A stretch of DNA of 64,000 nucleotides, taken from contig JAHJOK010000059.1 of the NCBI GenBank assembly GCA_018820205.1, positions 179,735-243,734 of the forward strand. Reading direction: 5' to 3'. This DNA comes from Alphaproteobacteria bacterium. GTDB lineage: Bacteria > Pseudomonadota > Alphaproteobacteria > Caulobacterales > Caulobacteraceae. The position numbers and the translations under genes were made by a program. The notes under the pieces were generated by a model. It saw only the letters and a program-made list of their open reading frames with translations. It searched no databases and had not been told where the DNA came from. Position 1 is the first letter of the stretch. Each line of letters starts with the position of its first letter. Positions 1 to 8,194 of the stretch are shown one piece after another.

Positions 1-172
1 TGAGAGCTCCCGCGGATCCGGCCGCGAGCAACAGCCAGTTCTGCTCAGTCTCATTGGTGTGCCGGACCAGGATAAACGGGATGATGAAGACTAGGCCGAC
101 GATCGTGCCCATCAGGTAGCCGCCGATCAGGGTGACGATCAGCCCGACGAGTCCGAAGAGCCGGCGCAGCAC
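1..172 (-). CDS. Partial small membrane protein of the conjugation region, runs off the window edge
   Basis: An open frame reads leftward from a GTG at 172 to the window edge without a stop (57 codons). It starts 14 bases after the traD stop. The translation begins M-L-R-R-L-F-G-L-V and contains two hydrophobic stretches (about residues 5-20 and 22-35) followed by a charged segment (RHTNETEQ) and another hydrophobic stretch. That suggests an inner-membrane protein. In Ti-type plasmids the gene after traD is the coupling protein traG, which has N-terminal membrane segments, so this could be its start. I see no diagnostic TraG motif in the part present, and a small unrelated membrane protein is equally possible. 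No strong ribosome binding site supports the GTG start. Confidence 0.4.
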   Translation of the reverse strand, partial: MLRRLFGLVGLIVTLIGGYLMGTIVGLVFIIPFILVRHTNETEQNWLLLAAGSAGAL

Positions 173-185
173 TCCAGCGCCCCAA

Positions 186-476
186 TCAGGTCTTGTCTGT
201 CAACGGCACCGCGCCGCTCTCGCCGATCAGATCGGGGAACAGGGCGGCGTCGTCGTCGCGGGTGATGAAGCCGGGCAGTTCGCGCCGAAGCCAATCCGGA
301 AGTTGGTCTTTGGAAAAGGCGTCCTGCCCCTTCTCCAGCCGGTGCAGGACCAAGGCGCCGAGCAGGATCTTGCGGCGCGTATCCTTGGCCCGCTCCTGCT
401 TGCCGAGCTTGGTCTGTAGCGATTTTCGCTGGGCCTCCAGTTGAGCCAGCCGTTCGGCGATTGACCGCCTCGCCAT
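186..476 (-). CDS. traD: Conjugal transfer protein TraD (Ti-type)
   Basis: This is a 96-residue basic protein starting MARRSIAERLAQLEAQ, with an N-terminal coiled-coil-like stretch rich in Q, K and R, then KDTRRKILLGALVLHRLE, typical of the small TraD accessory proteins of Ti-type and broad-host-range alphaproteobacterial transfer modules. The start at 476 is preceded by GGAGGAGAC at good spacing; a longer upstream frame to 581 has no such site and was not used. TraD is encoded divergently from the relaxase gene traA with an oriT-like region between, the usual Ti arrangement. TraC, normally between the two, is absent here. The role is inferred from the family and position: an auxiliary DNA-processing protein in conjugation. 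It is unrelated to the F-plasmid coupling protein of the same name. Confidence 0.75.
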   Translation of the reverse strand: MARRSIAERLAQLEAQRKSLQTKLGKQERAKDTRRKILLGALVLHRLEKGQDAFSKDQLPDWLRRELPGFITRDDDAALFPDLIGESGAVPLTDKT

Positions 477-927
477 CGTCTCCTCCGTGCTGCCGCTCCT
501 TGTCCGGAACCCAAGGTAGCACGACAGCGCCATGCCGTCATCGGTCTCCAGCGACACGCCCGGTAAGGCGTCCAGCAACACCCTAGCAACACCCCGCTGC
601 TCGCCGCGCCATTGCGAAGGCTAATAGGCCTATTCATGCTCTCGCAACGATGCGGACTCGATTCGCAAAGAGGCCGATCCTCCATTGCTTATCGCCCTTT
701 CCCGATTGCTGATCCGCTTGCTCACAAGCGCGCCCCACCGAGCCGATCGAGCGGAGTGAAGATTAGCGAAGGGCGCACTTACGAGTTGCTGCGCAACTCA
801 GGGCTTGGTATTTTGAGAACGACGGACCCAGGTTGTGTCCTGGCTTTGCGTAATCTTGGCCCGCCAGACCGGCCGCCCCCATAACAATCGTTGGGGCGGC
901 TGCAATCGCGGTTGCTGGGAGGTCGTC
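477..927. other. Divergent traD-traA intergenic region
   Basis: This 451-base gap separates the divergent traD and traA genes. It holds the oriT-like site described separately (761-800) and must carry promoters for both directions. I see no believable gene in it: short open frames have no ribosome binding site or family resemblance. The traC gene that occupies this position in Ti plasmids is missing. Two further short direct or inverted motifs are visible (CCCAGG and CCTGG around 828-842; GGGGCGG near 893), but I assign them no role. Confidence 0.5.
761..800 (+). other. oriT: Putative origin of transfer (oriT), RSF1010/Ti-like
   Basis: The stretch AAGGGCGCACTTACG (769-783) closely resembles the nick-region core of the RSF1010/R1162 and Ti-plasmid oriT family, which carry a GGGCGCA-TTA motif. 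It is followed at once by a perfect inverted repeat, GAGTTGC-TGC-GCAACTC (783-799), as expected for relaxase recognition. It lies 130 bases upstream of traA, whose MobA/MobL-type relaxase belongs to the family acting on such sites. The sequence match and the location are direct observations; function as oriT is inferred. Confidence 0.7.
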
Positions 928-3918
928 ATGGCGATCTATCATCTGGCGATGAAGCCGATCAGCCGCGCGAGCGGGCGTAGCGCTGTCGCGGCGGCGGCCT
1001 ATCGCGCGTCGCAGAAGCTGACGAACGAACGCGACGGCCAGACCCACGACTTCACCGCCCGTCGCGGCGTCGAGCACACCGAGATCGTCTTGCCCGAAGG
1101 CGTGGACGCGGAGTGGGCGAAGGACCGCTCGACCCTATGGAATGCGGCGGAGTTCGCCGAGGCGCGCAAAGACGCGCGGGTGGCGCGCGAGGTGGAGGTG
1201 GCGCTGCCGCACGAGCTGACGCCCGAGCAGCGGCTGGCGCTGACACGGGAGTTCACTCAAGGACTGGCCGATCGCTACGGCGTGGCGGTGGATTTTGCGA
1301 TCCACAGTCCGCACGGCGACACCGACGTGCGCAATCACCACGCCCACATCCTGCTGACCACCCGCAAGGTCGAGCGCGAGGGGTTGGGCGAGAAGTCCGA
1401 GATGGAGCTGGAGAACAAGCGGCTCATGGCCCTTGGCCTGCCGACCTCGCACGACCAGCTCCGGGAGATCCGGCTGGATTGGGAAGACCGGGCCAATCGT
1501 CATCTGGCGTTGGCGGGTCACGACCTGCGCATCGATCATCGCTCGCATCAAGCCTGCGGTCTGGAGATCGAGCCGACCCAGCATATGGGGGTGCACGCCA
1601 CCCAGATGGACCGGCGCGGCAAGTCCGTGGTCCGCGCGCGTCAGGACGCGGAGCAAGCCCAGAGGAACGCCAGACTGATCCGCGAGAAGCCCGAGCAGGC
1701 GCTGACGCTGGTCACGAACGAGAAGAGCGTGTTCGACCGCACCGACGTGGCCAAGGTGATCCACCGCTACGTCGATGATCCAGACGCGTTCCAGCGGGCC
1801 TTCGCTAGGGCGATGGCCTCGCCCGCTCTCGTCGAGCTCCGCCCAGAGCAACGCGATGAGTTCGGGCGCACCCTGGAGCCCGCGCGCTATTCGACCACGG
1901 AGATGATGGCCGTCGAGAAGACGATGGCCGACAGCGCCGACCGCATGGCGGACAGCCGGACGTTCGGCGTCAGTCCCAACCACACCGAGCGAGCGCTCGC
2001 CGACCGGCCGTTCCTGTCCGGGGAGCAGAGCCAGGCGGTCCGCCACCTCACCGGCCCCGAACGGATCGGGGCCGTGGTCGGCATGGCGGGCGCCGGCAAG
2101 AGCACCATGCTCGGCGCCGCGCGTCAGGCGTGGGAGGCCGAAGGCTATCGAGTCATGGGCGCGGCCCTGGCCGGCAAGGCGGCCGAAGGGCTGGAGGAGT
2201 CCTCAGGGATCGCCTCACGGACGCTGGCGAGTTGGGAACGCAGTTGGGAGCGGGGTCGTGACACGCTCGACCCGCGCAGCGTGCTGGTTATCGACGAGGC
2301 CGGGATGGTGGGGAGTCGCCAGCTCTCGCGCGTTCTGGCCGAAGCCGATCGGTCCGGCGCCAAGGTGGTCCTGGTGGGCGATCCCGAACAGCTCCAGCCC
2401 ATCGGCCCCGGGGCGGCCTTCCGCGCGGTGGCCGAACGGGTCGGCTTCGTCGAGCTGGGCGAGGTCCGGCGCCAGCGCGAGGGCTGGCAGCGCGACGCCT
2501 CGGTGGACTTCGCCCGCCACCGCACCGCCGAGGGTCTGACGGCGTACGCTGAGCGCGGCGCGGTGCGGTTCGAGGCCGACACGGGAGCGGCCCGCCAGGC
2601 CATCGTCGCCGACCTGATCGCCGACATGGACGCGCGGCCCGACGGATCGCGGCTGGCGCTGGCCCACCGTCGCGTGGACGTGGCGGAACTGAACGACGCG
2701 ATCCGCGCCGCGCGTCAGAGCCGGGGCGAGCTTCGTGGCGAGCAGGTCTACCGGACGAACGAGGGCGAACGCGCATTCGCCGTCGGGGACCGCCTCTTGT
2801 TCCGGGAGAACGATCGCGACCTTGGCGTGAAGAACGGCATGCTGGGCACGGTGGAGCGGGCCGAGCCCGGTCGGCTGGAGGTGCGGCTCGATACCGCCAA
2901 GGGACCGGGCCAGGGCCGCGCGGTGTCGGTTTCGATGGCGGACTACGCCGCCGTCGATCACGGCTACGCCACCACCATCCACAAGGCTCAAGGGGCCACC
3001 GTAGACCGGACCCATATGCTGGCGTCCGCCACGATGGACCGCCACCTGACCTATGTGGCCATGACCCGCCACCGGGAGGCGGTCACCCTCTATGCCGGGC
3101 GCGAGACGTTCCGAGACCTTGAGACCTTGTCGGCGCGGTTGTCCCGGTCAGGGCTGAAGGAGACGACACTGGACTATGCTGCGCGACGCGGCCTTGAGGC
3201 GCCGACCCGCGCGCCGGGTCACGACGCCGAACCCCGCAGCCGGGGACTGTTCGACGGGCTGACCCTGAACAAACGTGCGACGGCCCCGCAACTGGATCGC
3301 ATCGGAGACCTGTCGTCGTCTGGGCTGGGGCGAACGGCTCCCGTTCACGCGCAAACGCTGGAGGTCTCGGTGGAGCGCTATGCGAGGGCCATGGACGACG
3401 CCGAGCGGATGCGCACCCATAAGCTGCCGGTGCTCGAACATCAGAAGCGCGAACTGCGTGAGGCGGGGGCGGCGCTGGATCGGACGCGACCGGGCGCGAC
3501 GCGCGACTTGCATAACGCCCTGCGTTATGAGCCCTCAACCTGGCGCGCCATGCGGGATCTTCGCGGGTCTGAACGCGGTGCCGAGCTTGCGGGTGCAATC
3601 CGCCACGAAGCGCGGGTGCGGCATGATCCGACGTTGAAGGCTGACCGGTTGGTGAAGGACTGGAAGCGGCTGGAAACGCAGCATGACCGGCTGGACGGCT
3701 GGCGGCAAAGAGGCGAACGCCAACGCGTGGAGGCGCGCATGAAGGCGATGGCGGGCACGCTAAAGCGCGATCCCCAGTTGGCATCGCTGGTGCGGTCGCG
3801 GGCGCAGGACTTGGGAATGGGCCAGAGTTCGACCCTCGGTCGGGTGATCTCGGCGCGCAGCGTGCAGCAGGCGACCCAGCAGATCGGGCGGGACTTGCAT
3901 CGGGGCCTGTCGTTGTAA
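928..3918 (+). CDS. traA: Ti-type conjugative relaxase-helicase TraA
   Basis: This 996-residue protein nicks plasmid DNA at oriT and unwinds the strand for conjugative transfer. The N-terminal 250 residues are a MobA/MobL relaxase: an early tyrosine in AAAAYRAS and the metal-binding histidine cluster in RNHHAHILLTTR (around residue 135). The middle is a RecD/TraI-like superfamily 1 helicase with Walker A GMAGAGKST, Walker B VLVIDEAG, the GDPEQLQPIG motif and a late TTIHKAQGATVDRT motif. The C-terminal 250 residues are charged and probably helical. The start at 928 is chosen because GGGAGG precedes it and MAIYHLAMKPISR is the family N-terminus; the frame opens earlier, at 835. It is slightly shorter than Ti TraA (about 1,100). 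It is followed after 18 bases by the DUF6118 gene, likely the same transcript. All motifs look intact. Confidence 0.95.
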   Translation: MAIYHLAMKPISRASGRSAVAAAAYRASQKLTNERDGQTHDFTARRGVEHTEIVLPEGVDAEWAKDRSTLWNAAEFAEARKDARVAREVEVALPHELTPEQRLALTREFTQGLADRYGVAVDFAIHSPHGDTDVRNHHAHILLTTRKVEREGLGEKSEMELENKRLMALGLPTSHDQLREIRLDWEDRANRHLALAGHDLRIDHRSHQACGLEIEPTQHMGVHATQMDRRGKSVVRARQDAEQAQRNARLIREKPEQALTLVTNEKSVFDRTDVAKVIHRYVDDPDAFQRAFARAMASPALVELRPEQRDEFGRTLEPARYSTTEMMAVEKTMADSADRMADSRTFGVSPNHTERALADRPFLSGEQSQAVRHLTGPERIGAVVGMAGAGKSTMLGAARQAWEAEGYRVMGAALAGKAAEGLEESSGIASRTLASWERSWERGRDTLDPRSVLVIDEAGMVGSRQLSRVLAEADRSGAKVVLVGDPEQLQPIGPGAAFRAVAERVGFVELGEVRRQREGWQRDASVDFARHRTAEGLTAYAERGAVRFEADTGAARQAIVADLIADMDARPDGSRLALAHRRVDVAELNDAIRAARQSRGELRGEQVYRTNEGERAFAVGDRLLFRENDRDLGVKNGMLGTVERAEPGRLEVRLDTAKGPGQGRAVSVSMADYAAVDHGYATTIHKAQGATVDRTHMLASATMDRHLTYVAMTRHREAVTLYAGRETFRDLETLSARLSRSGLKETTLDYAARRGLEAPTRAPGHDAEPRSRGLFDGLTLNKRATAPQLDRIGDLSSSGLGRTAPVHAQTLEVSVERYARAMDDAERMRTHKLPVLEHQKRELREAGAALDRTRPGATRDLHNALRYEPSTWRAMRDLRGSERGAELAGAIRHEARVRHDPTLKADRLVKDWKRLETQHDRLDGWRQRGERQRVEARMKAMAGTLKRDPQLASLVRSRAQDLGMGQSSTLGRVISARSVQQATQQIGRDLHRGLSL

Positions 3919-3936
3919 CGAAGTCAGGAGGCGAGG

Positions 3937-4629
3937 ATGGCGGAGGATCAGGCGGGCGACCCGGCCCAGGCGTTCGAGGACCTGCGGGCCGAGGTCTCGG
4001 TGCTGCGCCGCGCGATCGAAGGCCTTCCAGCGGCGATCCAGGAAAACCGGCCGCCTGACTACAGTCAGGATCTCGCGATACTCGGCAAGGGTCTCGACGA
4101 GATCAGCCAGTCGTTGGAGATGGTGCTGGCCTCGCCGGCGCTTAGCCTCACGCCTGAGCAGCAGGGCCAAGGTATCGCGAGGGCGGGTTCGGCACTTGTG
4201 CGGGAGGCGGCGCAGAGGCTGGATCGTGCGACGCAGGAGACGGAGCGCGAGCGGGCGCGGCTGTCGAGCCTCATCGGTCAGGCGTGGGCAAAGGATCACC
4301 AGTTCCGGCTGCTGTGCTGGACCGGCGGCGTCGCGTTCGTGGTCGGGCTTCTAGTGGCGCCGATCATCGCCAGCGTGGCCCCGTTCGGGCTGAATACGCG
4401 GGTCGCGGCCCTAGTTATGCGGGGGGACCGGTGGACGGCGGGTGGGGAACTGATGCGAGCGGCGAAACCGGCGAGCTGGGATCGGGTGATCGCCGACACG
4501 CGGCTTGCTGACGACAACCGGGACGCCATTGACGCCTGCCGCGCGGCGGCGGTTGAGAGTGGGAAGACGCAACGATGCACGGTGGTGCTGGCGGCACCCC
4601 GAGTGTCGGTGTCGGAGGGGGAGCCGTAA
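3937..4629 (+). CDS. DUF6118 family protein
   Basis: A 230-residue protein directly downstream of traA, with a good ribosome binding site (AGGAGGCGAGG) before its ATG. Residues 10-115 are acidic and helical with coiled-coil character (LRAEVSVLRRAIEGLP; LDRATQETERERARLS). A single transmembrane segment follows at about 128-150 (WTGGVAFVVGLLVAPIIASVAP). The C-terminal 75 residues carry two cysteines (DACRAAA and TQRCTV) and are probably periplasmic. I recognise it as the DUF6118 family that commonly accompanies TraA-type relaxase genes in alphaproteobacterial mobile elements. Its biochemical role is unknown; a membrane-anchored accessory of DNA transfer is a reasonable guess from context only. 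Confidence 0.75.
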   Translation: MAEDQAGDPAQAFEDLRAEVSVLRRAIEGLPAAIQENRPPDYSQDLAILGKGLDEISQSLEMVLASPALSLTPEQQGQGIARAGSALVREAAQRLDRATQETERERARLSSLIGQAWAKDHQFRLLCWTGGVAFVVGLLVAPIIASVAPFGLNTRVAALVMRGDRWTAGGELMRAAKPASWDRVIADTRLADDNRDAIDACRAAAVESGKTQRCTVVLAAPRVSVSEGEP

Positions 4630-4795
4630 AGGCCATTGAAGAAGACGGCGTTGGCTCAAATCAGTCTTCTTAGGACACGATCCAAACGCGGCGGTCATTG
4701 AGATGACGGCGCCGTCGATGGTCGCTCGCAAGCAGCCGTCTACTTCGCAATTCGATCCATTGCGGACGTACGCATGCTCGACCGCATTTAAATAC

Positions 4796-5050
4796 CTATC
4801 GGTCGCGACGCGGTTTGAGCCGAACACCTGGTCCTGCATCGCTCGTGTCGTCAGCTTCTAAAAAGATGACGCCAGCGTCCTCCAGAGCACGTTGGACAGC
4901 TCCGACGTTGGCGGCCGAGCTGCGCCCGGGTCCCACATCACTTTCCATTCGCCTGATCGTTTGGAGCGAGACCCCCGCCGCTTGAGCGAGTGAAGCTCCG
5001 TTCCAACTCAACAGGGCACGCGCCGCACGGATTTGAGCAGCCGTCAACAC
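4796..5050 (-). CDS. XRE-family helix-turn-helix regulator
   Basis: A small 84-residue DNA-binding protein with the HTH_3/XRE fold: ARALLSWNGASLAQAAGVS followed by recognition helix LQTIRRMES, then a segment ending in the EDAGVIFLE strand typical of short alphaproteobacterial XRE proteins. The start codon is GTG at 5050; no strong Shine-Dalgarno sequence is visible. It is transcribed away from the Tat-signal gene at 5147, so the 96-base gap could be a shared divergent control region, and the protein may repress that gene or itself. It lies inside the conjugative region, so control of the mobile element is plausible. Target genes are not known. Confidence 0.85.
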   Translation of the reverse strand: MLTAAQIRAARALLSWNGASLAQAAGVSLQTIRRMESDVGPGRSSAANVGAVQRALEDAGVIFLEADDTSDAGPGVRLKPRRDR

Positions 5051-5146
5051 GGATAGTCACTTTTTGTGCCGGTCATGGTATTTTTAGATTGATATCGGAG
5101 CGTCTTATTGGTACTAAAAGACTAACACAGAGAGAAAGGTGGAGTC

Positions 5147-5710
5147 ATGGGCTCGCGTCGAAAGGCGGGCGTCGAGGACGCGCGCCTGCCTGCACTTTCC
5201 AGGCGCGCACTCATCGCCGGCACATCGGTCGTAGCGTTTGGGGCGGCTAATCCTGCTGCCGCTGCCGCTGCCGCTGCCGCTTCCGTCGCCGTGCCTTCCG
5301 CCGCAGTTGTGGCCTCAGACGTAGCGACTCGGCGATGCAGAAACTGGCTGGCCCTCGATGCCCAGATCGAGCGTCTCCAGACCCGTTGGGCGAAACTGGA
5401 AGGCTGGCTGATACGGGAGCATTCGTGGTGCAAACTCACGCCGACTGAACAGCAGGCATTGCCATGGTCCAAAGAGCTTCGCGACATAGACGGCATCTTG
5501 ACCACGTTGTTTGACAAGCGTGAGCGTCTTCTAGAGGCGATCCCTGATTCCAGCGCGGTGACCTTGGAGGCGATCGTTGCGCGACTCGCGGTCGTTGAGC
5601 GTCTCGTCTGGCCCGAGGATCACCCGGAGGCACACGCAATGATCACGAGATCGCGGATGGACCTCATCGCGATATCCCGAGGAAATTCCATGAACTTGAT
5701 GGACGCGTAG
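5147..5710 (+). CDS. Hypothetical protein with twin-arginine-like N-terminus
   Basis: A 187-residue protein of unknown function with a clear ribosome binding site (AAGGTGGAG) before the ATG. Residues 18-45 look like a Tat export signal: SRRALIAGTS followed by a hydrophobic, alanine-rich stretch. The alanine run is encoded by a short GCTGCC hexamer repeat near 5247-5275. The mature part is helical and rich in L, W and E (RRCRNWLALDAQIERLQ; LEGWLIREHSW), with a central PWSKELRDIDGILTT helix, and looks like a soluble helical bundle. It precedes a sigma region 4-like gene by 69 bases on the same strand. I do not recognise a named family. Location in the mobile region suggests cargo. Confidence 0.65.
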   Translation: MGSRRKAGVEDARLPALSRRALIAGTSVVAFGAANPAAAAAAAAASVAVPSAAVVASDVATRRCRNWLALDAQIERLQTRWAKLEGWLIREHSWCKLTPTEQQALPWSKELRDIDGILTTLFDKRERLLEAIPDSSAVTLEAIVARLAVVERLVWPEDHPEAHAMITRSRMDLIAISRGNSMNLMDA

Positions 5711-5779
5711 CCGGAAGGCGATCGACGCCGTGCTGATCATGATCGAAGCCATAATCGGAGTCGGCTGGAGGACGAGCGG

Positions 5780-6019
5780 ATGACAGCACCAAGGCCTCGG
5801 CCAAAGCGCCGGCGTACAAGAAGCTCTGCGGATGTCCTTAAGGCGGCGATCCTGCGACTGCCTACCAACCTTCGCGACGTGTTCGTTCTCCATCGTTTCG
5901 GGGGGCTCACCTACGGCGAGATCGGATCGCATCTTGGGATAGCACCGGAAGCTGCGGAGGCGGCATTTGCTGCCGCACTGGCTCGCCTCGCTCGGGCGGT
6001 CAGGATTTCGGAGGAGTGA
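5780..6019 (+). CDS. Sigma-70 region 4-like small protein
   Basis: A 79-residue protein with a good ribosome binding site (GGAGGACGAGCGG before ATG). After a basic N-terminus (PRPKRRRTRS) it matches sigma region 4 type 2: AAILRLPTNLRDVFVLHRF, then GLTYGEIGSHLGI as helix-turn-helix, then a final helix. It has no region 2, so it cannot be a full sigma factor. It may be a stand-alone DNA-binding or anti-sigma-like regulator, or a remnant of an ECF sigma gene. Its last 109 bases overlap, tail to tail, the 3' end of the serine recombinase gene on the other strand. The region 4 signature is clear; the role is unknown. Confidence 0.7.
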   Translation: MTAPRPRPKRRRTRSSADVLKAAILRLPTNLRDVFVLHRFGGLTYGEIGSHLGIAPEAAEAAFAAALARLARAVRISEE

Positions 6020-7380
6020 TGCTCCGCCATTTTCTGGAGTTGAAGCCCACTCGGCTGATAACCAGCGGCCAGATACGCGGCGGCCATTGAGCCGTAGCGA
6101 CGGTAGATCGTGTAGGTGCTGGGCGTACCGTAAGCGTCCAGTATCTCACGCGACAGGCTGCCATGCTCGGCAAAGGCCCGTTTCAGGTGCTGGTACAAAT
6201 CGTCCATCGAATATCTCGGCTTGCCTCGGCCGTGACGGTTCATGTCGCCCTTAAATAGGTGATGGTTCGCGAACTTGGCGGGCACAGGCAGGTTCAGCAG
6301 ATCGCGAATGACCGGCATAGGGCCGACTTGCCGGTAGTAAACGCCCGGGCTCCATCGGCCGAAGCGTCGAATGAGGCCCTGACTGATGTAGCCATGGTCG
6401 GCACCAACGCGCCGCAGATCGGCAAGCGCGGCTTTAAAAGCAACAGGAGTTCGGTTGCGCTGGCGCTTTCGTTGTGCGGCCTCGAAGACATCCTTTGTCA
6501 CGATCGGGGGAACGCCGTCATCCACGACGATCCAGTCGGCGCGAGGCAGGGCGCCCCCAGACTTGACGCCGACTGGTCTGGAGTAACGCCCGCCGATGAG
6601 TTTGCCAATGTAGGCTTGGTTATCGAGGATGTACCGCACTCGTCTGGCTGACCAATCACCCCATTCAGCATTCACGTCCGGATCTGCCGTCAGTTTTCGC
6701 GCGACGCTCACAGTGGTCGCCTTCGGACGAAGATAGAGCGCGAATATTCGACGCACGAAGTCCACCTCGGCGTCCGGGCCCAGGATGAGCTTGGTTCGCA
6801 CACCTTGCTGTTTACGGACGAACGAACCCGATGGTGCGGCGAGCATCGTGCCATCACTGCGCGTGAATATCCGCCGCAAGCCAAGCGGAGCCCGCCCTCC
6901 GGTCCAGAATCCTTGGGCCAATAGCCCACGCTGAGCGCGTGTGACCTTCTCGGAAAGGTCATGGCTGTACTGTCCCGCCATGGTCCGTTTGATATGCTTC
7001 ATCAGTTGCGACATCGGACTGCCGTCGTTTTTAAAGCCGTCAGCGCAATAGAGGACAGGTACGCCCGCCTGAACGCACATGAACTCGTAGTAGGCGGCCT
7101 GGTCGGAATTTTGGAACCGGCCCCATCGGCTGACGTCGTAAACAAGGACGCAGGTGAACCCGCTGTCCCCTGAAAGCACGTCGGCCAAAAGGGCTTTTAG
7201 ACCGTCTCGCTTACGGAGAGAGACCCCGCTAACGGCGGCGTCTTCGTAAGTCCGAACGATCTGCATCCCATGCTCGATCGCAAAGGCTTCATTGGTCGCC
7301 TTCTGGAATGTCGGCGAGTATTCCTGTCGCTCTGTCGACATACGCACGTACTGCGCCGCTCTGATTGGCGAAACCTGCAT
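5911..7380 (-). CDS. Large serine recombinase (resolvase/invertase family integrase)
   Basis: A 489-residue site-specific recombinase. The N-terminal resolvase domain shows the catalytic serine in YVRMSTERQ and the arginine-containing YDVSRWGRFQ motif. A recombinase domain follows (about residues 150-260, including LGLRRIF and the conserved DNQAYIGKLIGGRY segment), then a C-terminal DNA-binding region. It has no obvious zinc-ribbon cysteine cluster. I prefer the ATG at 7380 because GGGAG lies six bases before it; the frame opens at 7398. It probably moved part of this accessory block, or a nearby cassette, into place. I could not find its attachment sites. The end of the gene overlaps the sigma-like gene on the opposite strand. 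The protein looks full length and intact. Confidence 0.9.
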   Translation of the reverse strand: MQVSPIRAAQYVRMSTERQEYSPTFQKATNEAFAIEHGMQIVRTYEDAAVSGVSLRKRDGLKALLADVLSGDSGFTCVLVYDVSRWGRFQNSDQAAYYEFMCVQAGVPVLYCADGFKNDGSPMSQLMKHIKRTMAGQYSHDLSEKVTRAQRGLLAQGFWTGGRAPLGLRRIFTRSDGTMLAAPSGSFVRKQQGVRTKLILGPDAEVDFVRRIFALYLRPKATTVSVARKLTADPDVNAEWGDWSARRVRYILDNQAYIGKLIGGRYSRPVGVKSGGALPRADWIVVDDGVPPIVTKDVFEAAQRKRQRNRTPVAFKAALADLRRVGADHGYISQGLIRRFGRWSPGVYYRQVGPMPVIRDLLNLPVPAKFANHHLFKGDMNRHGRGKPRYSMDDLYQHLKRAFAEHGSLSREILDAYGTPSTYTIYRRYGSMAAAYLAAGYQPSGLQLQKMAEHHSSEILTARARRASAAANAASAASGAIPRCDPISP

Positions 7381-7460
7381 TTTCATCTCCCGCGTCATCT
7401 AGGACTTGGGACATCAGCACTCGCCCGACCTTTGCTTGTCAAAGCATGCAACGCAGGCGG

Positions 7461-7683
7461 CCGAGCTTCCGGCCGCGCTGGCGATCACATTCCACTCGGG
7501 TGCTAGCCCTATCCCTAGCGGCCTACGGAACGAAGGTCGTGACGCCGATCGGGCGCCGTAATGGGGTGGTTATCGCAACGGGCGATCCGCGCCGTGCGCG
7601 GCGGGCTTTAGGCTGTGCCCCGAGCTTCCGGCTGCGCCGGCGATCTCGTCCCATTCGGGTGACGATCCCTATCGCAAGAGGCT
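7461..7683 (+). repeat. Imperfect direct repeat of about 62 bp, two copies
   Basis: Copy A (about 7461-7522) and copy B (about 7620-7683) both begin CCGAGCTTCCGGC and share GCGATC, TCGGGTG and CCCTATC blocks in the same order. I count roughly three quarters identity with one single-base gap. They are 159 bases apart, head to tail, in the 443-base gap (7399-7841) between the serine recombinase and the small gene at 7842. No believable gene lies in this gap. A recombination or regulatory site is possible; so is duplicated plasmid leader DNA. Confidence 0.6.
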
Positions 7684-7841
7684 TGGGGCGTTGCCCCCTG
7701 CGCACTCCGAAGAGGCATCCGCCCAGCTTCTCTCACCGAGTTCGTTGCAGCCGGGTCCCCGCGAAGCCTCCCGCTCCGTTTGCTCCCCCAGTCTCGCCGA
7801 CGGGCAAGGGTTCAGTACGAACCCAAAGCCCAGAGGCGGAT

Positions 7842-8150
7842 ATGAAGAATGACTACTCAATAACTCGGACACGCTGGAACGGCATCGAGATCGAAATCCG
7901 ATGGAACGCCGACTATCTGGTCTATGACGACCGAACCCATATGGCCCATCTGGAAGTCGTGAGCGTGTCACCCGAGCGAGCGCCATTACCAATCACCGAG
8001 ACGGGATACAGGTCACACTTCACTCCCAGGGCAGCGATGGACGGTTACGACAGCGCGGAAGCCTTCGTGGAGGCGTGGCTTGATCAAGCGTCGCGTTCGC
8101 GGGAATGGAAGGCTTTCGATCAGGCGAGCAGGCAGTTGTCGCTGTTCTAG
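7842..8150 (+). CDS. Hypothetical protein of the mobile region
   Basis: A 102-residue acidic, tryptophan-rich protein starting MKNDYSITRTRWNGIEIEIR. The ATG at 7842 has AGAGGCGG just upstream; a longer frame reaching back to 7365 lacks a credible start and crosses the repeats. The N-terminal half looks like a beta-sheet-rich module (IEIEIRWNADYLVYDD; HLEVVSVSPERAPLPI) and the C-terminal half is helical (AEAFVEAWLDQASRSREW). It has no cysteine, no signal peptide and no membrane segment, so it is probably cytoplasmic. I do not recognise a functional family. It resembles small accessory genes common on alphaproteobacterial conjugative elements. It ends just before a hairpin shared with the convergent MucR-like gene. 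Confidence 0.65.
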   Translation: MKNDYSITRTRWNGIEIEIRWNADYLVYDDRTHMAHLEVVSVSPERAPLPITETGYRSHFTPRAAMDGYDSAEAFVEAWLDQASRSREWKAFDQASRQLSLF

Positions 8151-8154
8151 GCGG

Positions 8155-8186
8155 GCGGACGTTCACGCGGTTGCGCGAACGTCCGC
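8155..8186. terminator. Hairpin between convergent genes, likely bidirectional terminator
   Basis: A perfect 10-bp inverted repeat, GCGGACGTTC and GAACGTCCGC, with a 12-base loop, lies between the stop at 8150 and the convergent MucR-like stop at 8195. There is no T-run, so intrinsic termination would be weak; the position still favours a transcript-ending role for both genes. Confidence 0.5.
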
Positions 8187-8194
8187 TATTGCCA

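Noticed and set aside
835..927. Upstream extension of traA
   Set aside because: The ATG at 928 has GGGAGG before it and matches the family N-terminus; the earlier codons have neither.
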